Shown here: positions 1 to 9,259 of the stretch, one piece after another
Position numbering within the stretch: position 1 is the first letter of the stretch
Layout of the letters: each line of letters opens with the position of its first letter
Assembly (NCBI RefSeq): GCF_014054525.1
Contig: NZ_CP059564.1
Location: forward strand, 1,746,357-1,810,356
From: Alysiella filiformis
GTDB taxonomy: Bacteria; Pseudomonadota; Gammaproteobacteria; Burkholderiales; Neisseriaceae
Reading direction: 5' to 3'
Length of the DNA: 64,000 nucleotides
The notes under the pieces: generated by a model
What the model saw: only the letters and a program-made list of their open reading frames with translations
The model's database searches: none
Told to the model about the DNA's origin: nothing
Program-made: the position numbers and the translations under genes

Positions 1-52
1 TTGGGATACGCAAGATTTGGCGGCTGGCGAGTGGCGTTTTATTCAACCTTAA
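1..52 (+). CDS. C-terminal tail of an upstream gene, possibly a pseudouridine synthase
   Basis: Only the last 16 codons lie in the window. In frame 2 they read through to a TAA at 50-52 and end in AGEWRFIQP. A short GEWR-type tail is common in RsuA/RluE-family pseudouridine synthases, but sixteen residues do not identify a family. Another frame also stays open here for a similar length, so even the reading frame is uncertain. A DUS and the murI start follow directly. Confidence 0.35.
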   Translation, partial: WDTQDLAAGEWRFIQP

Positions 53-70
53 AATGAGAAAACGGCTGTT

Positions 71-85
71 TTCAGGCAGCCTGAA
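71..85. repeat. DNA uptake sequence (DUS), representative copy of a very abundant repeat
   Basis: TTCAGGCAGCCTGAA reads AGGCAGCCTGAA (kingDUS dialect) on one strand and AGGCTGCCTGAA (simDUS dialect) on the other, because the extended 17-mer is a palindrome apart from its central base. Dozens of copies lie in the window, mostly between genes, for example at 914-928, 2372-2386, 8592-8606, 17017-17031, 18096-18110 and 18758-18772, and also inside genes, for example purN at 1508-1522. The role as a transformation uptake signal is known from Neisseriaceae; the dialect assignment is from memory of published consensus words. Confidence 0.93.
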
Positions 86-93
86 AGTGGAAA

Positions 94-903
94 ATGATGT
101 TAGATTCTGCCAAACCCATAGGGGTATTTGATTCAGGCGTGGGCGGCTTGACCGTGGTTCGTGCCTTGATGGAACGATTGCCACACGAAAACATCGTCTA
201 TTTTGGCGACACCGCGCGTGTGCCATATGGTGTCAAATCGCGCAACACGATTGAAGAATTTACCGCTCAAATCGTTGATTTTTTGTTGCAAAATGAAGTG
301 AAGGCTTTGGTCATTGCCTGCAACACCATTGCGGCGGTGGCAGGCAAGCGCGTACAACAAATGGCTGGCAATATGCCCGTATTGAGCGTGATTGAAGCTG
401 GCGCACAAGCCGCATTGCGTACCACACAAAACAACCACATTGGCGTGATTGCCACCAGCACCACGGTAAACAGCAATGCCTATGCCCGCGCCATTCATGC
501 CCACAATGCCGCCACGCGCATTTTGTCGCAAGCCACCCCCCTGCTCGTACCCTTGGTGGAAGAAGGTTGGTTGGACAATGAAATCACGCGCTTAACCGTG
601 CGTGAATACCTGAAACCCATTTTGGCAGACAACATTGACACGCTGATTTTGGGTTGCACCCATTTTCCCCTGCTCAAACCCTTGATTAAACAAGAAGCCC
701 CCAATATTGAACTGGTGGACTCTTCCATTACCACCGCCGAAGCCACCGCTCAATCGTTGGCAGCCGCCAATTTGCTCAACACAAGCGGTCAATCGCCTGA
801 TTATCGGTTTTATGTTTCCGATATTCCCTTGCGTTTCCAAACGATAGGCGAACGCTTTTTGGGTCGCAGTTTGGAACAAATTGAGATGATGCGTTTGGGT
901 TAA
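94..903 (+). CDS. murI: glutamate racemase
   Basis: Cytoplasmic enzyme that interconverts L- and D-glutamate for peptidoglycan synthesis, 269 residues, the usual family length. The N-terminal PIGVFDSGVGGLTV segment is the family signature. The two catalytic cysteines are visible as Cys76 (in VIACNT) and Cys188 (in LGCTHFPLL). Two ATG codons (94 and 97) are in tandem; GTGGA just upstream is a weak ribosome site and does not decide between them. A DUS ends nine bases before the start and another separates it from purN. Identification is secure. Confidence 0.97.
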   Translation: MMLDSAKPIGVFDSGVGGLTVVRALMERLPHENIVYFGDTARVPYGVKSRNTIEEFTAQIVDFLLQNEVKALVIACNTIAAVAGKRVQQMAGNMPVLSVIEAGAQAALRTTQNNHIGVIATSTTVNSNAYARAIHAHNAATRILSQATPLLVPLVEEGWLDNEITRLTVREYLKPILADNIDTLILGCTHFPLLKPLIKQEAPNIELVDSSITTAEATAQSLAAANLLNTSGQSPDYRFYVSDIPLRFQTIGERFLGRSLEQIEMMRLG

Positions 904-959
904 ATTACCATTTTTCAGGCTGCCTGAAAGCGATTTTTGTGAACATTTGAGATGAAAAC

Positions 960-1586
960 ATGAAAAACATCGTTATTTTGATTTCTGGGCGTGGCAGCAA
1001 TATGCAATCCATTGTGAATGCGAACATTCCCAATGCCAATATTGTTGCGGTGCTGTCCAACAATCCCGATGCGGCAGGTTTGGCATGGGCAACCGAACGC
1101 GGCATTGCCACCGCCGCACTCAATCACAAAGATTTTGCCAGCCGCGAGGCATTTGACCAAGCCATGATGTTGTTGATTGACGCTTACGAACCCGATTTGG
1201 TGGTGCTGGCTGGATTCATGCGGATTTTGACCCCCGCATTTTGCCAACATTATGCCGAGCGTTGCATCAATATACACCCTTCCCTGTTGCCCTCTTTTAC
1301 GGGCTTGCACACCCACCAACGCGCGATTGATGAAGGCTGTCGCGTGGCAGGCTGTACCATTCATTTTGTTACCGAAGTGTTGGACAATGGCGCGATTATC
1401 GCCCAAGGCGTTGTGCCGATTTTGGATAATGATACGGCAGATGATGTTGCCGCGCGTGTTTTGGCGGTGGAACATCAATTATTGCCACAAGCGGTGGCGG
1501 ATTTTGTTTCAGGCAGCCTGAAAATAGTGGGCAAGCGCGTTATCAAACGCCATCAAGCCGATTCATCTGCCCAAATGTTGGCGTAG
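960..1586 (+). CDS. purN: phosphoribosylglycinamide formyltransferase (purN)
   Basis: Folate-dependent GAR transformylase, third step of purine synthesis, 208 residues. The N-terminal ISGRGSNMQ loop binds the GAR phosphate. The catalytic set is visible: Asn104 and His106 in NIHPSLLP and Asp142 in the EVLDNG segment. A DUS lies inside the gene near the 3' end (1508-1522) and encodes SGSLK, so the uptake word is tolerated in the C-terminal region. The DUF3108 gene follows 84 bases downstream on the same strand, a pairing I recall from other betaproteobacteria. Confidence 0.96.
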   Translation: MKNIVILISGRGSNMQSIVNANIPNANIVAVLSNNPDAAGLAWATERGIATAALNHKDFASREAFDQAMMLLIDAYEPDLVVLAGFMRILTPAFCQHYAERCINIHPSLLPSFTGLHTHQRAIDEGCRVAGCTIHFVTEVLDNGAIIAQGVVPILDNDTADDVAARVLAVEHQLLPQAVADFVSGSLKIVGKRVIKRHQADSSAQMLA

Positions 1587-1670
1587 AAAATTTTACATTG
1601 CCACAAATTTGTTTAACAAAAGGGTGTGTTACATTGCGCCCTTGTTCATTCTATCAATCAGGAAAGCATG

Positions 1671-2342
1671 ATGTTGAAACGCATTTTATTGGCAAATTTG
1701 GTGGCGGCAGCATGGGCTTTGCCCGCACAAGCGGCAGAAATCCCCCAATCGGCAAACTTAAAATACAGTGGCACAATGGGCATTCCTGCCACCATGACGT
1801 TTAACCGCAATGGCGACAACTACAAAGTCGTGGCAAACATCAACGTGCCGCTTTACAAAATCCGTTTTGAAAGCGGCGGCAAAATTGTGGGCAACGACTT
1901 AAAACCCAGCTACTACACCGACACGCGCAACGGTAAATTGTATGCCTACACCAAATTTTCGGGCAATCGCGTTACCTATGGCAAGGCAGGCGAAAGCTAC
2001 ACCAAGACCGTTTCAGGCAGCGTGATGGATTTGTTTACCCTGTCGTGGCAGTTGGCTTTTAACGAAGGCAAATTGCCCAGCAATATGCACATTACCAATG
2101 GCAAGAAAATTTCCCGTTTAGGCGCATTTGTGCCAACAGGCAGCAAGCAAATGAGCGTGGCGGGCAAAAAAACGGCGGTCAATCAATTTACAGCACACCG
2201 TGGCGATGGCAATGTGTTTTACGGATTCGCGCCTGTGTTGAACAATGTGCCAGCGCAAATTGGCTACAACGATGACGATGGCTCAAAATACAATTTAACG
2301 CTCAAATCGGCAACCATTAACGGAAAAACGGTTCAGCCTTAA
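1671..2342 (+). CDS. DUF3108 domain periplasmic protein
   Basis: Secreted protein of 223 residues. The start at 1671 is chosen because AGGAA at 1660-1664 is well spaced and it begins the signal peptide LKRILLANLVAAAWALPAQA, with cleavage after AQA. An ATG at 1668 and an upstream extension to 1626 are less likely. The mature part (YSGTMGIPATMTFNR..., then IRFESGGKIVGNDLKPSYY) matches the DUF3108 pattern of a small beta-rich periplasmic protein. Its biochemical role is unknown. It ends about 30 bases before a strong DUS-hairpin terminator shared with the convergent ubiA. Confidence 0.82.
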   Translation: MLKRILLANLVAAAWALPAQAAEIPQSANLKYSGTMGIPATMTFNRNGDNYKVVANINVPLYKIRFESGGKIVGNDLKPSYYTDTRNGKLYAYTKFSGNRVTYGKAGESYTKTVSGSVMDLFTLSWQLAFNEGKLPSNMHITNGKKISRLGAFVPTGSKQMSVAGKKTAVNQFTAHRGDGNVFYGFAPVLNNVPAQIGYNDDDGSKYNLTLKSATINGKTVQP

Positions 2343-2374
2343 AGCAACAAAATACGGTGTTTGACCCAAGTTTC

Positions 2375-2410
2375 AGGCTGCCTGAAAATGCATTTCAGGC
2401 AGCCTTTTTT
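2375..2410 (+). terminator. bidirectional DUS-pair terminator
   Basis: Two inverted DUS form a 13-bp perfect stem, AGGCTGCCTGAAA (2375-2387) with TTTCAGGCAGCCT (2393-2405), five-base loop, followed by a T run. It lies between the convergent DUF3108 gene and ubiA. Confidence 0.85.
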
Positions 2411-2414
2411 GCGT

Positions 2415-3365
2415 TTACATATACGAATAGTGCATGATGATGGCAATCAACCACGCCGCGCCAATTTTCTTGTTGTCCAAAAAAACTTCCAAACACACTT
2501 CACGATGACGCTTTTGAATTTTCAGATAATATTGCCATTGCCAATACACCGAAATCGCCAACATCGCCCAATAACACCACACCGCATTCAACATCAAACC
2601 CACTTGCATCATCAAAATGTCAAATAAAGCGTAGCTCAAAATGGCGGCTTCGGCATCGTATCGCCCAAATGTGATGGCAGATGTTTTGATGTTCAATTTC
2701 AAATCATCGGGTTTATCGGAAATGGCGTAAATGGTGTCGTAAGCCAAAGTCCAACACACATTGGCGGCAAACAACCACCAAGCCAATGGGGGAATGTCAT
2801 TTTGCACCGCCATAAATGCCATGGGTATGCCAAATGAAAACGCCACGCCCAAAATCAATTGGGGAATGGGAAACCAACGTTTTGCCAAAGGGTAAATAAT
2901 CAATGCCAAACACAAGGCTGGAATTGCCATAACCCAAGTTTTCCAACTGAATGGCAACAAACACAATGCCGCCAAAAAACTCAATCCCAAAGTCAAGCGC
3001 ACCACTTCGCGTTTGCTGACCAAACCCAATGCGGCTGGGCGTGTTTTGGTGCGTTCCACTTTGTCGTCAATGTCGCGGTCTGCCCAATCGTTTGCCACGC
3101 AGCCTGCACTTCGCATTAAAAACACGCCTATGGTAAAGGCAATGAGCGTGCTTAACGCAGGTTTGCCATGAGACGCAATCCACACCGCCCACAATGTGGG
3201 ATACAGCAGCAACAATGTGCCTATGGGTTTATCGGCGCGCATTAATTGCAAATAAATGCGGCTTTTTTGTACCATCATTTGTTGCACATGGGGTTGTTTT
3301 AAATACGCCTTTTTGCTGGCTATGGCATTTTGGGCGTGTTGCCATAATCGGGCAATTTTTTTCAT
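2415..3365 (-). CDS. ubiA: 4-hydroxybenzoate polyprenyltransferase
   Basis: Integral membrane prenyltransferase that joins the polyprenyl tail to 4-hydroxybenzoate in ubiquinone synthesis, 316 residues. The first Asp-rich motif is NDWADRDID and the second lies in SDKPDDLKL, both expected to bind Mg-prenyl diphosphate; many hydrophobic segments surround them. ATG at 3365 is preferred over an in-frame TTG at 3380 because GGAAAG lies about seven bases upstream. The roughly 45-residue cytoplasmic N-terminus ([19 protein letters not shown]) is somewhat long. Transcribed toward purN; no chorismate lyase (ubiC) gene is adjacent. Confidence 0.95.
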   Translation of the reverse strand: MKKIARLWQHAQNAIASKKAYLKQPHVQQMMVQKSRIYLQLMRADKPIGTLLLLYPTLWAVWIASHGKPALSTLIAFTIGVFLMRSAGCVANDWADRDIDDKVERTKTRPAALGLVSKREVVRLTLGLSFLAALCLLPFSWKTWVMAIPALCLALIIYPLAKRWFPIPQLILGVAFSFGIPMAFMAVQNDIPPLAWWLFAANVCWTLAYDTIYAISDKPDDLKLNIKTSAITFGRYDAEAAILSYALFDILMMQVGLMLNAVWCYWAMLAISVYWQWQYYLKIQKRHREVCLEVFLDNKKIGAAWLIAIIMHYSYM

Positions 3366-3519
3366 GATTGAACTTTCCAAATCAGCATTGTTGGGCGCAT
3401 TATAAATTCAAAATTTGAACAATGCACCCTTTCAGGCAGCCTTTTTATCAAACGAAAATGTGGCACATTGGCGCAAAAACTGCTTTAATTACCCTTTTGC
3501 AAGGCAAAGGTTTGAAACC

Positions 3520-4716
3520 ATGAATCGCCAACCCATTATCCGCTCATTGCTGGACACCGATTTGTACAAATTTACCATGCTGCAAGTGGTGTTGCACCAA
3601 TTTCCCGAAACGCATGGTGTGTACGAATTTCGTTGCCGCAACGAAACCGCCTATCCCCTTGCCGATATTCAAGCCGAATTTGAACGTGAATTGGACGCTT
3701 TGTGCCAGTTGCGTTTTCAGGCAGACGAGTTGGCTTATTTGCGCGGATTGCGTTTTATCAAAACCGATTTTGTGGATTATTTGGAACTGTTTCAACTCAA
3801 ACGCCGTTTTGTTCAAGTGTGGGGCGATGAAAAAGGCAGGCTGAATATTCGCATTGAAGGCCCCATGATTCAAGCCATGTTTTTTGAGATTTATGTGTTG
3901 GCGATTGTGAACGAGCTGTATTTCCGCCGTTTGGAAACCCCAGCCGTTTTGCAAGAGGGCGAACGCCGATTGCAAGAAAAATGCCAATTTATCAAAAAGC
4001 TGGCAATGCGCCAACACCCCGATGACCCACCGTTTTTGGTGTCGGATTTTGGCACGCGCCGCCGCTACAATCGCCAATGGCACGAATATGTGGTGCAAAG
4101 TTTACAGGCAGCCGCGCCCGATGTGTTTCGTGGCACAAGCAATGTTTATTTGGCGAAAAAATTGGGCATCACGCCCATTGGCACGATGGCTCACGAATTT
4201 TTGCAAGCATTTCAAGGCTTGGGGGTGCGTTTGCGCGATTTCCAAAAAGCGGCTTTGCAATCTTGGGTAGATGAATACCGTGGCGATTTGGGCATTGCGC
4301 TGACCGATGTGGTGGGCATGGACGCATTTTTGCGCGATTTTGATTTGTATTTTGCCAAATTGTTTGACGGCTTGCGCCACGATAGCGGCGACCCCTACAT
4401 TTGGGGCGACAAAGCCTATGCCCATTATCAAAAATTGAAAATTGACAGCCGCACCAAAATGCTCACGTTTTCCGATGGCTTGGATTTGGAAAAGGCGTGG
4501 GATTTGCACCAATATTTTAAAGGGCGATTCAAAACCAGCTTTGGCATAGGCACCAATTTAACCAACGATATGGGGCAGGAAACTTTGCACATTGTGTTGA
4601 AATTGGTGGAATGCAATGGGCAATCGGTTGCCAAAATTTCCGATACGCAAGGCAAAACCATGACCACCAACAACACGTTTTTGGCGTATTTGCGTCAGGT
4701 TTTTCAAATTGAATAA
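3520..4716 (+). CDS. pncB: nicotinate phosphoribosyltransferase
   Basis: Converts nicotinate, PRPP and ATP to nicotinate mononucleotide in NAD salvage; 398 residues, close to the 400 of E. coli PncB. The histidine phosphorylated during ATP coupling corresponds to His225 in [11 protein letters not shown]. The [14 protein letters not shown] segment is the conserved phosphoribosyl site. The start at 3520 follows AAGGCAAAGG and begins [19 protein letters not shown], the family N-terminus; an in-frame TTG upstream is rejected. A hairpin with a T run follows the stop. Confidence 0.96.
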   Translation: MNRQPIIRSLLDTDLYKFTMLQVVLHQFPETHGVYEFRCRNETAYPLADIQAEFERELDALCQLRFQADELAYLRGLRFIKTDFVDYLELFQLKRRFVQVWGDEKGRLNIRIEGPMIQAMFFEIYVLAIVNELYFRRLETPAVLQEGERRLQEKCQFIKKLAMRQHPDDPPFLVSDFGTRRRYNRQWHEYVVQSLQAAAPDVFRGTSNVYLAKKLGITPIGTMAHEFLQAFQGLGVRLRDFQKAALQSWVDEYRGDLGIALTDVVGMDAFLRDFDLYFAKLFDGLRHDSGDPYIWGDKAYAHYQKLKIDSRTKMLTFSDGLDLEKAWDLHQYFKGRFKTSFGIGTNLTNDMGQETLHIVLKLVECNGQSVAKISDTQGKTMTTNNTFLAYLRQVFQIE

Positions 4717-4723
4717 TGGTCTT

Positions 4724-4760
4724 TCAGGCAGCCTGAAAACACAAAAGCTGCCTGATTTTT
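4724..4760 (+). terminator. rho-independent terminator after pncB
   Basis: TCAGGCAGC (4724-4732) pairs with GCTGCCTGA (4747-4755) around a 14-base loop and is followed by TTTTT. One arm is part of a DUS. Confidence 0.65.
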
Positions 4761-4805
4761 CTGATAAAACATCTTTCTTTTCAACTTCATTTCAGGCAGC
4801 AAACC

Positions 4806-5723
4806 ATGTCCGTTTACACCAAAGTCAGCGATGATGAAATGCGCGATTTGCTCACGCATTATGCCATTGGCGAATTTCAATCTCTGCAAGGCATTGCCCA
4901 AGGCATTACCAACAGCAATTTCTTTTTGCATACCAGCACAGGCACTTACGTTTTAACCGTGTTTGAAGCCCTACACGAACACGAATTGCCCTTTTATTTG
5001 CAGTTGAAACAACATTTGAGTGAAAACGGTGTGGCTTGCCCTGCCCCCATCGCGCAAAAATCGGGCAAATTGCACACCCAAGTGGCAGGCAAACCCGCTT
5101 GCATTGTCAGCAAATTAACAGGGCGCGACACCGCATTCCCCACCGAACAACAATGTTTTGCCGTGGGCGAAATGTTGGCAAAAATGCACCTTGCCAGCTT
5201 ATCGTTTGCCCAAACCATGCCCAATCCGCGCCACACCGAATGGTGGACGCAAAGCTGCCTGAAATTGCTGCCACATTTGGCAGACGATGACGCGCAATTA
5301 TTGCAAAATGAAATCGCATTTTTGGCGCAAAACCCCGATGACACTTTACCAAGCGGCATCATTCACGCCGATTTGTTTAAAGACAATGTGTTGCTGGACG
5401 GCGAAAAAGTGGCGGGTTTTATTGATTTTTATTATGCATGTCAAGGCAGCTTTGTGTACGACATTGCCATTGCGGTAAACGATTGGGCGCGGCACGCCAA
5501 TCACACTTTGGACGGCAATTTACAAGCGGCTTTTATGCGCGGTTATCAGAGTGTGCGTCCGCTCACGGTGGCGGAACGTGATTATTTGCCCATTGCCCAT
5601 CGTGCAGGGTGTGTGCGTTTTTGGGTGTCGCGTTTGTTGGACTACCATTTTCCTGCCGAAGGCGAATTGACCTTCATTAAAGACCCCAATGCCTTTCGCG
5701 ATTTATTGCTGACTTTCCGCTAA
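4806..5723 (+). CDS. thrB: homoserine kinase (APH-fold type)
   Basis: Phosphorylates homoserine for threonine synthesis, 305 residues. It belongs to the aminoglycoside-phosphotransferase-like ThrB found in Neisseria and Pseudomonas, not the GHMP type of E. coli. The N-terminal [22 protein letters not shown] is the nucleotide-binding lobe, [14 protein letters not shown] is the catalytic loop (HxDxxxxN), and [18 protein letters not shown] the metal-binding segment. No other threonine gene is adjacent. The last base of a degenerate DUS is about ten bases before the ATG. Confidence 0.93.
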   Translation: MSVYTKVSDDEMRDLLTHYAIGEFQSLQGIAQGITNSNFFLHTSTGTYVLTVFEALHEHELPFYLQLKQHLSENGVACPAPIAQKSGKLHTQVAGKPACIVSKLTGRDTAFPTEQQCFAVGEMLAKMHLASLSFAQTMPNPRHTEWWTQSCLKLLPHLADDDAQLLQNEIAFLAQNPDDTLPSGIIHADLFKDNVLLDGEKVAGFIDFYYACQGSFVYDIAIAVNDWARHANHTLDGNLQAAFMRGYQSVRPLTVAERDYLPIAHRAGCVRFWVSRLLDYHFPAEGELTFIKDPNAFRDLLLTFR

Positions 5724-5740
5724 TGGGGTAAACCAAATTA

Positions 5741-5779
5741 AAAAAGGCAGCCTGAATGTGTTTTTCAGGCTGCCTTTTT
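5741..5779. terminator. bidirectional DUS-pair terminator between thrB and nhaD
   Basis: AAAAAGGCAGCCTGAA (5741-5756) pairs with TTCAGGCTGCCTTTTT (5764-5779); each outer end is a T run in its own direction, so it can end both convergent transcripts. Confidence 0.85.
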
Positions 5780-5784
5780 CGCGT

Positions 5785-7212
5785 TTACACGATTTTGAAT
5801 ACAAAGAAAATCAAAGTTTGCACCACAAACAACGGCACCAAAATCCCAAACGACCACAGCAAATAAGCAAAAAAGCTGGGCATGGCAACTTTGCGTTGTT
5901 CGGCAATGGCTTTAACCATAAAATTGGGTGCGTTGCCGATGTAGCTCAATGCCCCCATAAACACCGAACCCATTGAAATGGCAAGCAAAGTGTGAAACAA
6001 CGGCTCAACCATCAAAGCAGACGCATCGCCCCCTGCCATATTGAAAAACACCAAATAAGTGGGCGCATTGTCCAAAAATGCCGACAACAATCCCGTTACC
6101 CAAAAATACATGGTGTTGATGGGCGTGCCGTTGGCATCGTGTACCCACGCGATAAGCGATGCAAATGCGCCTTGGCTGCCTGCCTGTAAAATCGCCAACA
6201 CGGGCGAAATGGTAATGAATATGCCCAAAAACAATTTGCCCACTTCGGCAATCGGTTCCCAGTTGAATTCGTTGCCTGCGCGTATCGGCTTGGCGGTGAT
6301 TTTTAAAGACAACACGGTCAAAATCAACAAAATGCCATCGCGCACCGCATTTTGCAACAAATAGGGTGTGCCAAACACGTCAAATCCCGCATGATTCGGT
6401 TTCCACATGCCCGACAACAACACCGCGCCAATGACACCAGCCAATAATGCAAAATTCCATTTGCCCATGATTTTGAGTTTTTCGGGGGCATCGGGGCTGG
6501 GGTCGCGTGGCAAAATTTCGTCAGGCTGCTTGAAATAGTGGCTGTCCAGCAAATAAAACAGCACCAGCAACACCACGCTGCTGAACAACACGGGCAACAT
6601 CATGTTTTTGACCGTCCACATGAAATCCACGCCCTTTAAAAAGCCCAAAAACAAGGGGGGGTCGCCCAATGGGGTTAAGCCACCACCAATGTTTGCCACC
6701 AAAAAGATGAAAAACACCACCACATGCACATTGTGTTTGCGGTTGTCGTTGGCTTTAAGCAGGGGGCGTATCAACAACATGGCTGCCCCTGTTGTCCCCA
6801 TAATGGACGAGAGCAAAGTGCCAATCGCCAAAATGCCTGTATTCAGTTTGGCTGAACCGTGCAAATTGCCCCACACCAAAATCCCCCCTGAAATGGTGTA
6901 CAAAGCCAACAGCAATAAAATAAAGGGAATGTATTCGCCCACCAAAGCGTGTGCGATTAAATGCACGCTTTCGCCCCAACCAAAGGCAAATGTGAATGGC
7001 AATAAAAACAAGACCGTCCACAAAGCGGTGATTTTGCCATAGTGATGATGCCAAGTATGGGCAAAAAACAAAGGTCCTGTGGCAATAGACAATAAGATAA
7101 GCGCAAAAGGCAAACCCCACCACAAACTCAATTCTGCCCCATTAAAAGCGGCAGCGTGGGATAAACTGGGAAAAGCACAAAGTGCTACAAGAAAGGCGGC
7201 TTTAAAGCGCAT
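5785..7212 (-). CDS. nhaD: NhaD-type sodium/proton antiporter
   Basis: Inner-membrane cation antiporter of the IT/ArsB superfamily, 475 residues, with about a dozen hydrophobic segments. The ATG at 7212 follows AAAGGAAAC and starts a signal-like segment MRFKAAFLVALCAFPSLSHAA; an in-frame extension to 7293 has no support. Family marks include the GPLFFAHTWHHHYGKITALW entry, NIGGGLTPLGDPPLFLGFLKG, FLDNAPTYLVFFN and YIGNAPNFMVKAIAEQ. Sodium specificity is inferred from family. Transcribed alone from the 7213-7345 spacer. Confidence 0.9.
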   Translation of the reverse strand: MRFKAAFLVALCAFPSLSHAAAFNGAELSLWWGLPFALILLSIATGPLFFAHTWHHHYGKITALWTVLFLLPFTFAFGWGESVHLIAHALVGEYIPFILLLLALYTISGGILVWGNLHGSAKLNTGILAIGTLLSSIMGTTGAAMLLIRPLLKANDNRKHNVHVVVFFIFLVANIGGGLTPLGDPPLFLGFLKGVDFMWTVKNMMLPVLFSSVVLLVLFYLLDSHYFKQPDEILPRDPSPDAPEKLKIMGKWNFALLAGVIGAVLLSGMWKPNHAGFDVFGTPYLLQNAVRDGILLILTVLSLKITAKPIRAGNEFNWEPIAEVGKLFLGIFITISPVLAILQAGSQGAFASLIAWVHDANGTPINTMYFWVTGLLSAFLDNAPTYLVFFNMAGGDASALMVEPLFHTLLAISMGSVFMGALSYIGNAPNFMVKAIAEQRKVAMPSFFAYLLWSFGILVPLFVVQTLIFFVFKIV

Positions 7213-7284
7213 TATGTTTCCTTTTTGTTGAGTGGTTAATGAACCAGACAAACAAGTCGCCTGAATATGATGACTAAATATAAT

Positions 7285-7322
7285 CAAAAACACGCGCCTT
7301 GTCTATGAAACTTGCGCGTGTT
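7285..7322 (-). terminator. terminator after the Mth938-like gene
   Basis: AACACGCGC (7289-7297) pairs with GCGCGTGTT (7314-7322) with a 16-base loop. Read on the minus strand the stem is followed by TTTTTGATTATA, a short T run. Confidence 0.6.
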
Positions 7323-7345
7323 GATGGTGGGTTCATTTGCCTTCT

Positions 7346-7699
7346 TTACAAAAAAAGATATGCCCAAACTTTGCGCCCTTCGCTGTGCAAAAGCATGAGT
7401 GTGCGGCAAGCTGCGGCGGTGTTCATGCACTCTACGCTTGCGCCTTGTGCGCTCAGTTCTGCCCTGATTTCGGCGGCGAGAAAGTGCTGTTGTTTGCCTG
7501 TACCCAGCAAAATCAGGTTTGCGCCTGCACCGATGGCTGCCTGAAAATCGTGGCTGTGCCAATCTTGCCATGGTTTTTCAGGCAGCGTTTGCACGGTGTC
7601 GTTGCCAAACACGATGGGCTGCCTGAATATCTGTTCGCCAAATTGAAAATGGTCGCCATAATATGTGGGGGTGTGGGTGGTGTGTTCTTCAAAATTCAT
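7346..7699 (-). CDS. Mth938-like domain protein
   Basis: Small soluble protein, 117 residues, resembling the Mth938/NDUFAF3-like fold (former DUF498). The family pattern is seen in DHFQFGEQIFRQPIVF, then GAGANLILLGTGKQQHFL, and VECMNTAAACRTLMLLHSEGRKVWAYL. ATG at 7699 follows AAAGGGAAAAAC; the longer frame to 7795 would overlap the cysE start and is rejected. A DUS inside the gene encodes TLPEKPW. Function in bacteria is not established; a link to respiratory-complex assembly is only by analogy to the mitochondrial relative. Divergent from cysE. Confidence 0.8.
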   Translation of the reverse strand: MNFEEHTTHTPTYYGDHFQFGEQIFRQPIVFGNDTVQTLPEKPWQDWHSHDFQAAIGAGANLILLGTGKQQHFLAAEIRAELSAQGASVECMNTAAACRTLMLLHSEGRKVWAYLFL

Positions 7700-7779
7700 G
7701 TTTTTCCCTTTAAAAAATGGTTTCAGGCAGGCTTTTTCGGTATAGTAGCGGCTTTCACAAATTAACCCAAGTTTACAAA

Positions 7780-8589
7780 ATGAACCCCAACTCATTCAAT
7801 TTGTGGCAGACCATACGCGATGAAGTCGCCCAATCTGCCCACCAAGAACCCATGCTTGCCAGCTTTTTGCATTTAACCGTGTTGCGCCACAACAGTTTGG
7901 CGCGTGTGTTGGCATTTCATTTGTCCAGCAAATTGTCCAACAGCGTGATGGATTCGCGGTCTTTGTACGAAGTGTTCGCCGAAGCCTTAACTGCCGATGA
8001 ATCGTTGGAAAAAGCGGTGCAAGCCGACATTATGGCTTATTACAACCGCGACCCTGCTTGCGACCAATATTGTTTGCCCTTGTTGTATTTTAAGGGTTTT
8101 CATGCGATTCAAGCGCACCGCATCAACCATTGGCTGTGGCAACAGGGGCGCACCACCTTATCGTATTTTTTGCAAAATCGCGTGTCGGAAGTGTTTGGTG
8201 TGGACATTCACCCTGCGGCAAAATTCGGCTGCGGCATCATGATAGACCACGGCACAGGCGTGGTCATTGGCGAAACCGCCGTGTTGGGCAATGACATTTC
8301 CATTTTGCATGGCGTAACGCTGGGCGGTTCGGGCAAAGAATCCGGCGACCGCCACCCAAAAATCGGCAATGGTGTGATGATAGGGGCAAATGCGTCCATT
8401 TTGGGCAACATTCGCATTGGGGCAAACGCCAAAATCGGTGCAGGCAGCGTGGTGGTGCGCGACATTCCCCCGTGCAGCACGGCAGTGGGCGTGCCTGCCA
8501 AAGTGGTGGGCGTGTCGGCACAAAGCAAACCTGCCGATGAAATGAAACAGGATTTCAGCGAATGCGATGATTTTAATTTTGTGATTTGA
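7780..8589 (+). CDS. cysE: serine O-acetyltransferase
   Basis: Transfers acetyl from acetyl-CoA to L-serine, committing serine to cysteine synthesis; 269 residues. An N-terminal helical domain (to about residue 135) precedes a left-handed beta helix made of hexapeptide repeats ([28 protein letters not shown], then [17 protein letters not shown]). The catalytic His lies in MIDHGTG and the second active-site His in ILHGVTLGG. The start at 7780 begins [15 protein letters not shown]; an ATG at 7717 would add 21 atypical residues. It could supply substrate for cysteine used by iscS, but no regulator site is visible. Confidence 0.95.
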   Translation: MNPNSFNLWQTIRDEVAQSAHQEPMLASFLHLTVLRHNSLARVLAFHLSSKLSNSVMDSRSLYEVFAEALTADESLEKAVQADIMAYYNRDPACDQYCLPLLYFKGFHAIQAHRINHWLWQQGRTTLSYFLQNRVSEVFGVDIHPAAKFGCGIMIDHGTGVVIGETAVLGNDISILHGVTLGGSGKESGDRHPKIGNGVMIGANASILGNIRIGANAKIGAGSVVVRDIPPCSTAVGVPAKVVGVSAQSKPADEMKQDFSECDDFNFVI

Positions 8590-8658
8590 GTTTCAGGCTG
8601 CCTGAAAATACGCGACAAAAATTCGTGTTTCAAAAAACATTTCAGGCTGCCTGAAACC

Positions 8659-9213
8659 CTATTTGATGTTGCCCAACTGTTCTTGGCGTTGTAATTCGCG
8701 CAAAGTGGCGGCGGCAGTGGGGTGTCCATGACGCACCGCCATGCCATACCAATATTTGGCTTGAAACAGATTGCGTTGCACACCCGTGCCAGTGGCATAA
8801 CGTGCTGCCAAATTGTTTTGCGCGTCAGCATGACCTTGTTTTGCCGCCAATTCATACCATTTGGCAGCCTGAACCAAATCCGCTTTTGTGCCTTTACCTT
8901 GCGCGTAAAACAAACCCACGCTGAATTGCGCGTCTGCCACACCCTGCTGGGCGGCTTTTTTGTACCAATGCAAAGCCTGTTTCAAATCCTGTTTCACGCC
9001 CATGCCGTCTTCATACATCACGCCCAAATTGTTTTGCGCGGTGGCATCGCCCCTGTTTGCCAAAGGGCGCAACAATTTCAAAGCGGTGGCGTAATCCTGC
9101 TTGTTGGCGGCAGCAGCAGCTTGGGCATAAATCGCCTGATTTGGCGCAGAGGGCGCAGCCAAAACCGTTTGCCAAGCGCACATCATTGCACACGCCAATA
9201 AATATTTTTTCAT
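8659..9213 (-). CDS. secreted Sel1-repeat protein
   Basis: 184-residue periplasmic protein with signal peptide MKKYLLACAMMCAWQTVLAA. After it come about four Sel1-like (TPR-related) repeats, each with the pattern A.NNLG.MY..G.GV..D...A..WY..AA.QG: GDATAQNNLGVMYEDGMGV, VADAQFSVGLFYAQGKGT, HADAQNNLAARYATGTGV and a shorter last one. Such repeats mediate protein binding; the partner is unknown. Convergent with cysE across two DUS. In Neisseriaceae several paralogues of this kind are usual. Confidence 0.85.
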   Translation of the reverse strand: MKKYLLACAMMCAWQTVLAAPSAPNQAIYAQAAAAANKQDYATALKLLRPLANRGDATAQNNLGVMYEDGMGVKQDLKQALHWYKKAAQQGVADAQFSVGLFYAQGKGTKADLVQAAKWYELAAKQGHADAQNNLAARYATGTGVQRNLFQAKYWYGMAVRHGHPTAAATLRELQRQEQLGNIK

Positions 9214-9259
9214 ATTTCAATCCGTTTATTTAAAGAATGATTTTTCAGGCTGCCCAGTT

